Shown here: one piece after another, positions 6,331 to 10,774 of the stretch
Layout: each line of letters starts with the position of its first letter
Position numbering within the stretch: position 1 is the stretch's first letter
From: Acidobacteriaceae bacterium
GTDB taxonomy: Bacteria > Acidobacteriota > Terriglobia > Terriglobales > Acidobacteriaceae
Direction: 5' to 3'
DNA length: 10,774 nt
Assembly (NCBI GenBank): GCA_025462805.1
Contig: JAOAPJ010000152.1
Coordinates: forward strand, 1 to 10,774
The notes under the pieces: generated by a model
What the model was told of the DNA's origin: nothing
Databases searched by the model: none
The model's input: the letters and a program-made list of their open reading frames with translations, nothing else
Translations under genes and position numbers: made by a program

Positions 6331-7745
6331 TACTGGTGCTGCTCCCCGCCCGCCGCTGCTGGCGTGATCGCTGCGCTGGTCTTGGCGGCGGCAACCTTGT
6401 CTGCTGCCACCTTGTCTGCTGCCACCTTTTCAGGGCCCAGCAACGGCTTATCTGGACCCGTAGCGGTGCCCGGGATAATGAAGCTCTCCTGCTGGGCATG
6501 GGTCACTGGTTTGGACTTTGTACCCGCAGGGGTGGCACCCGCGGGAATGGCATCTGCGGTGCCCGGCGGCCTCTTCAGCTTGGGCTTGGGCGGCTGTGCG
6601 CCCTCATTCAGCAACTCGTTCGTGCGCGCGGAGGAAGTCACCACCGGCGGTTTGCTGCCCGGCGTCAGTTGCGAGGCCGGGGGAACCCCACCTGGGGTGA
6701 ATCGATCCGCGTGCAGCGGCGTCAGCGGCTTCAAAGGGCGATCGTCAGCGCCGGCCGTCTTCACTTCGCCCTCTGGAGCGTTGGGATCCGTCAGCCCGGG
6801 CAGCTTTTCGGCCAGGATGTCGGAGGCGCGCTGCATCTCTGCCTCCGCAGCCCCGGTGGCCTCACTCTTGGCCAGATCGTGTTTCGCCGCCTCCGGCATC
6901 TGATCGCTGGTCTGGATCACGATCAGCACCTCTTCGAGGTGCTGCAGGTTTGCCGCCGGCTTCACCACAATGCCCACATAGGGCTCGTGCTCCGAATCGC
7001 TGACGACATTCTGCACGGTGCCCACGGAGAGCCCCCGCGGAAAGATCTGGTCGCCGCCGCTGGTCAGCACGCGCTCTCCGGGCTTGATCCGCTCGTCCGG
7101 CAGCACGTCAATGATCTGCGGTTGACCGTAGGCATTGCCGCGCAGCACGCCACGCAGCCGCGTCTGCTCCAGTAAAACGCCGGCGCCACTGGTCTGGTCA
7201 TTGATCTCGAGCACCTGCGCGGTATGCGGAAAAACGTCCTTGACCTTGCCCACGATGCCATCCGGTGTGATCACTGGCTGGTCCTGCTTCAGGCCATCCT
7301 TCGAACCCTTGTCCACGTAGAGAATGCGCGACTGATCGCTGCCGGCAGTGCCGATCACCTGGGCCGGAACGGTCCTGTAGATGTACTTCTCGCGGAATCC
7401 AAGCAGGGACTGGAGGCGCTGGCCCTGCTTCGCATCTTCGAGCAGTGCCGCCTGCTCCAGCCGCAGCTGTTCCACCTGGTTGCGCAGCACCTGGTTCTCC
7501 TCACGCGTGTTGCGCAGGTCGATGTAGCTGCCCCAGAAGCCGCGCACGCCCGAGCCGGTATGCGACATCACCTTCTCCGGCGGCGACATCATGGCGACTA
7601 CCCAGTAACGAAGCAGCCGGACGCCCTTGCCGTCGCTGCCCTTCGCCGCCGGGGTGCGCACCTGCACCGCCAGTCCGACGAACTGCAACAGCAGCAGCGT
7701 ACCGAGGACCATGATGTTCTTGTAGCGATCGAAGAAGGTTTCCAT
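6330..7745 (-). CDS. mreC: MreC, rod shape-determining protein with long disordered tail
   Basis: MreC is a bitopic periplasmic protein that activates PBP2 and bridges it to MreB/MreD. Of 471 residues, 11-29 form the membrane anchor, about 76-113 a coiled coil (TREENQVLRNQVEQLRLEQ), and about 125-280 the double beta-barrel domain, with recognisable stretches ILYVDKGSKDGLKQDQPVIT (141-160), GIVGKVKDVFPHTAQVLEIND (from 163) and GDQIFPRGLSVGTV (231-244). Family proteins usually end soon after this point (B. subtilis about 290 residues, E. coli about 367). Here about 190 further residues follow, rich in Pro, Ala, Lys and Thr and ending in four KVAAD-like pentapeptides. The ATG at 7745 is directly before the anchor; GGAAG and AAGGA lie upstream at 7759-7755 and 7752-7748. 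It follows mreB by 79 nt and shares one base with mreD. Confidence 0.95.
   Translation of the reverse strand: METFFDRYKNIMVLGTLLLLQFVGLAVQVRTPAAKGSDGKGVRLLRYWVVAMMSPPEKVMSHTGSGVRGFWGSYIDLRNTREENQVLRNQVEQLRLEQAALLEDAKQGQRLQSLLGFREKYIYRTVPAQVIGTAGSDQSRILYVDKGSKDGLKQDQPVITPDGIVGKVKDVFPHTAQVLEINDQTSGAGVLLEQTRLRGVLRGNAYGQPQIIDVLPDERIKPGERVLTSGGDQIFPRGLSVGTVQNVVSDSEHEPYVGIVVKPAANLQHLEEVLIVIQTSDQMPEAAKHDLAKSEATGAAEAEMQRASDILAEKLPGLTDPNAPEGEVKTAGADDRPLKPLTPLHADRFTPGGVPPASQLTPGSKPPVVTSSARTNELLNEGAQPPKPKLKRPPGTADAIPAGATPAGTKSKPVTHAQQESFIIPGTATGPDKPLLGPEKVAADKVAADKVAAAKTSAAITPAAAGGEQHQ
6369..6428 (-). repeat. Short tandem repeat in mreC encoding KVAAD-type pentapeptides
   Basis: Two perfect adjacent 15-bp copies (plus strand CTTGTCTGCTGCCAC at 6396-6410 and 6411-6425) with a degenerate third copy at 6381-6395 and a weaker fourth. 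They encode K440-VAAD, K445-VAAD, K450-VAAA and K455-TSAA of MreC. The unit is a multiple of three, so copy-number change would keep the frame. Confidence 0.75.
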
Positions 7746-7800
7746 GGTCCTTCACTTCCGGCCGTGACTCGAGGCCGTGTTGCGGTGAATCGTTGCGCTG

Positions 7801-7816
7801 CGAAGAAGGATCTTCG
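7801..7816 (-). other. Hairpin in the mreB-mreC gap
   Basis: CGAAGA (7801-7806), loop AGGA, TCTTCG (7811-7816): a perfect 6-bp stem just after the mreB stop, within the 79-nt mreB-mreC spacer. There is no T tract on the minus strand, so it is more likely an RNA-stability or processing element than a terminator. It could help set a higher level of mreB than mreCD, as known in other bacteria; that role is inference. Confidence 0.3.
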
Positions 7817-7824
7817 GCTGCGCG

Positions 7825-8925
<1,101 letters not shown>

Positions 8926-8963
8926 CTATAGAGGATTGTAAGGGACCAAAAAAGAACGCGCCT

Positions 8964-8993
8964 ATGACACAAAGGTGGTTCCCGCAAAGTCAA
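8964..8993 (-). promoter_or_regulatory. Candidate sigma-70-type promoter for mreB operon
   Basis: On the minus strand TTGACT (8993-8988, 5 of 6 consensus) is followed after 18 nt by TGTCAT (8969-8964, 4 of 6). The predicted start point near 8957 would give a leader of about 68 nt to the ATG at 8889. A second -10-like box, TACAAT, lies at 8940-8935 but lacks a matching -35. Judged by eye only. Confidence 0.35.
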
Positions 8994-9501
8994 CCTCCGG
9001 GTTACCAGACCCCTATCGCCATCGGGAAGGAACATTTGCCGGTCCCAGAATGAAACGCCGAGTTCCGCCTTGCCTCCCGTTTCGGGAGTGTCCGGCATTA
9101 CCGCAGGGCCATCGTGGTCGCGAAAGGACTTGATTTCGGAGGCCCGGGCGGCCACTTTCTGCCGGCTCAGCTTCGATTCCAGCGTCTCTGATGCGTGGCT
9201 TAGCGTGTGGATTTGGGGGCGCTGGCGACGGTTGACTGACGGTGTTTGGGATGGTTTTGGGGATGGCACCAAGAGCCGAAACGGGGGTGTCGCGGAAAAA
9301 GTGCGGCACCTATCCCGGTTGACGAAAGAGTTAACAGGTTTCCGGCGGCCTGGGGGCTGCACGCAGCCGGCTCGGAGATCGGAGGAAACGGAGAGCAGGA
9401 CCAGAGGGCCCACCTGAAAAGAGTGGACGTCGGTCATCGAATAGGACGGTAGGCGAGCAGATGGCCTGCAACAGACCAATAGTGCTGCGGACGGCCGCCG
9501 G

Positions 9502-9507
9502 TATTAT
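9502..9507 (+). promoter_or_regulatory. Candidate -10 box of the phosphatase gene (possible leaderless mRNA)
   Basis: TATTAT (5 of 6 to TATAAT) ends 8 nt before the A of the ATG at 9516, which would place the transcription start at or within two bases of the start codon. No ribosome-binding site precedes the ATG, which is consistent with a leaderless message. The -35 region (about 9479-9484) is poor, so confidence is low. Confidence 0.22.
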
Positions 9508-9515
9508 TGCGTTCC

Positions 9516-10774
9516 ATGGACGTGCAGCCCGTGATGGTCACCGCCGATCAGGTGCTTCGCGTCTTCCATCGCGACGAGGTGTACCTGTTCCTGGGTGCGG
9601 CGTTCGCCACCGTGGGGCTCATCTCGGTCGCACTGGCCTTCCTCGGACGGAAGTTCGATCAACTCCTGCTCTGGCTCGGCATCTTCTCCTTCCTCTATGG
9701 CAACCGGCTCTGGCTGCAGACCGGCCTGCTCGAGCTGATGGTCCCGCCCTCTCCCCTCTTCCACGAGATGCGCGAATCGTCGAACTACCTCGTCACGATC
9801 CCCGCATTCTTCTACATGCGCTCCGCAGGGTTTCTTGGCCGGCTGAAAAACTGGCTTACCTACCCGCTCACGGCAATCATGCTGTACCTCACGGTGGGAG
9901 TATTTGTCGTCGGTCCATTGAGGCACTTCAAGATCATCAACAGGGTCACGGTCATCGTGGCCATGCTGCTCCTGGCCATCCGCTTCATTCGAGAGATATC
10001 TCCTACGCGCGAGTTCCGCATCCTGCGCCTGGGCATGCTGGCCTTTGCCGCCCCTGTCTTATGGGACAACGCCGTCGGCCCTCAATTCCCAATCAGGCTG
10101 GAGCCCTTCGGGTTCGCCGTGTTCCTGGCAACGCTCGGCTACATAGCCGCGCGTCGCAACATGGACCGCGACGCACAGTGGGCGTCAGTGGAGAAGGAAT
10201 TGGAGTTAGCGCAGCAGATGCAGCAGTCCATCCTGCCCACCGCATTCCCGACGTCCGCGGACTTCCGGGTGGCCGCGCGCTATGCGCCCATGCTCTCGGT
10301 CGCCGGGGACTTCTATGACTTCCTGCCGACTGGCGATCGCGAGGCTGGCCTGCTCATCGCGGATGTATCGGGGCATGGCTTGCCGGCTGCGCTGATCGCC
10401 TCCATGGTCAAGCTGGCCGCATCCTCGCAGCGTGCGCATGCGGCCGATCCGGCCGCTCTGCTGGCTGGGATGAACCAGGTGCTGTGTGGCAATACAAAGG
10501 GCCAATATGTAACTGCGGCCTACGTTTACCTGGACGCGAACACAGCCGAGCTGAGCTATGCGGCCGCGGCCCATCCTCCGATGCTGCTGCTGCGCGATGG
10601 AGAGGTCCAGGAGATTCTGGAGAATGGGCTGATGCTCGGCCTCTTCGAGGAGACGACGTATGCGACGGTCGTGCACCGGCTGCAGGCGGGCGATCGCCTA
10701 CTGCTTTACACCGACGGCGTGACGGAGGCCGAAAATGTTGCGGAGGAGGAGTTCGGCCTTGAGCGCCTGCTCAC
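9516..10774 (+). CDS. Membrane-bound PP2C-type serine phosphatase (SpoIIE/RsbU domain); runs off right edge
   Basis: Translated from the ATG at 9516, the frame stays open for 419 codons to the window end. Residues 1-212 form an N-terminal domain of about seven membrane helices (roughly 21-43, 48-68, 89-104, 112-134, 140-158, 167-183, 195-211), then a short linker leads to a SpoIIE/RsbU phosphatase domain from about 227. Diagnostic motifs are ELELAQQMQQSILP (227-240), AGDFYDF (263-269, metal-binding Asp265 and Asp268), IADVSGHGLPAAL (281-293, Asp283), AAAHPPMLLLRDG and LLLYTDGVTEAEN (396-408, metal-binding Asp400). Such enzymes usually dephosphorylate anti-sigma-factor antagonists in partner-switching pathways; the membrane domain would sense or anchor. 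Substrate and signal are unknown. An in-frame TAG at 9480 bounds the start upstream; no ribosome-binding site is seen, and ATG 9534 or TTG 9507 are alternatives. The C-terminal end is outside the window. Confidence 0.88.
   Translation, partial: MDVQPVMVTADQVLRVFHRDEVYLFLGAAFATVGLISVALAFLGRKFDQLLLWLGIFSFLYGNRLWLQTGLLELMVPPSPLFHEMRESSNYLVTIPAFFYMRSAGFLGRLKNWLTYPLTAIMLYLTVGVFVVGPLRHFKIINRVTVIVAMLLLAIRFIREISPTREFRILRLGMLAFAAPVLWDNAVGPQFPIRLEPFGFAVFLATLGYIAARRNMDRDAQWASVEKELELAQQMQQSILPTAFPTSADFRVAARYAPMLSVAGDFYDFLPTGDREAGLLIADVSGHGLPAALIASMVKLAASSQRAHAADPAALLAGMNQVLCGNTKGQYVTAAYVYLDANTAELSYAAAAHPPMLLLRDGEVQEILENGLMLGLFEETTYATVVHRLQAGDRLLLYTDGVTEAENVAEEEFGLERLL

Noticed and set aside
5677..6903. 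Plus-strand reading frame of 408 codons
   Set aside because: Antisense to mrdA, mreD and mreC, all of which are convincing; its product lacks any family resemblance.
6312..7175. Plus-strand reading frame of 287 codons antisense to mreC
   Set aside because: Arg/His/Gly-rich shadow of a GC-rich gene with no motif.
9207..9265. G-quadruplex on the plus strand
   Set aside because: G runs are uneven and do not form four close tracts of three or more.
9461..10318. Plus-strand reading frame of 285 codons overlapping the phosphatase
   Set aside because: Wrong frame: the SpoIIE motifs and membrane helices are in the frame starting at 9516.

Overview
The window is GC-rich bacterial chromosomal DNA. 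It carries the rod-shape and cell-elongation cluster mreB-mreC-mreD-mrdA-rodA on the minus strand, followed by the start of an RNase E/G gene. A divergent membrane-anchored SpoIIE-type phosphatase begins on the plus strand at the right edge. High GC, long low-complexity Ala/Pro or charged tails, the gene order and the 7TM-PP2C architecture fit Acidobacteriota, perhaps the Bryobacterales/Solibacter group. That placement is inference from memory of such genomes, not a search result. No mobile element, CRISPR array, tRNA or rRNA was seen.

Layout in minus-strand transcription order (right to left): mreB (8889-7825), a 79-nt gap with a small hairpin, mreC (7745-6330), mreD (6330-5809, sharing one base with mreC), mrdA/PBP2 (5795-3735, its ribosome-binding site overlapping the mreD stop), rodA (start chosen at 3733, one base after the mrdA stop, to 2642), a 395-nt gene-free stretch with strong RNA-folding potential, then rng (2246 to beyond the left edge). 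The plus-strand phosphatase starts at 9516 and runs off the right edge. A 626-nt gene-free divergent region (8890-9515) separates it from mreB and must hold the promoters of both directions.

The genes form a coherent unit. MreB filaments with MreC and MreD position and activate the RodA glycosyltransferase and PBP2 transpeptidase, which build lateral-wall peptidoglycan. Linkage of mreBCD to rng is known from other bacteria, for example E. coli. Very tight spacing from mreC to rodA suggests one translationally coupled operon. Transcription may continue into rng through its long leader.

The most unusual feature is in rng. Its N-terminal S1 domain is split by about 600 residues of low-complexity sequence: Arg/Gly-rich RGG-like patches at both ends, a central acidic and His-rich part, and short internal duplications. 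The reading frame stays open for all 748 codons read. Second in interest is the 395-nt rng leader, which contains an imperfect 10-bp inverted repeat enclosing a GC hairpin; this is reminiscent of (but not shown to be) the self-regulating 5' leader of E. coli rne. I found no clear wholly new multi-gene system here.
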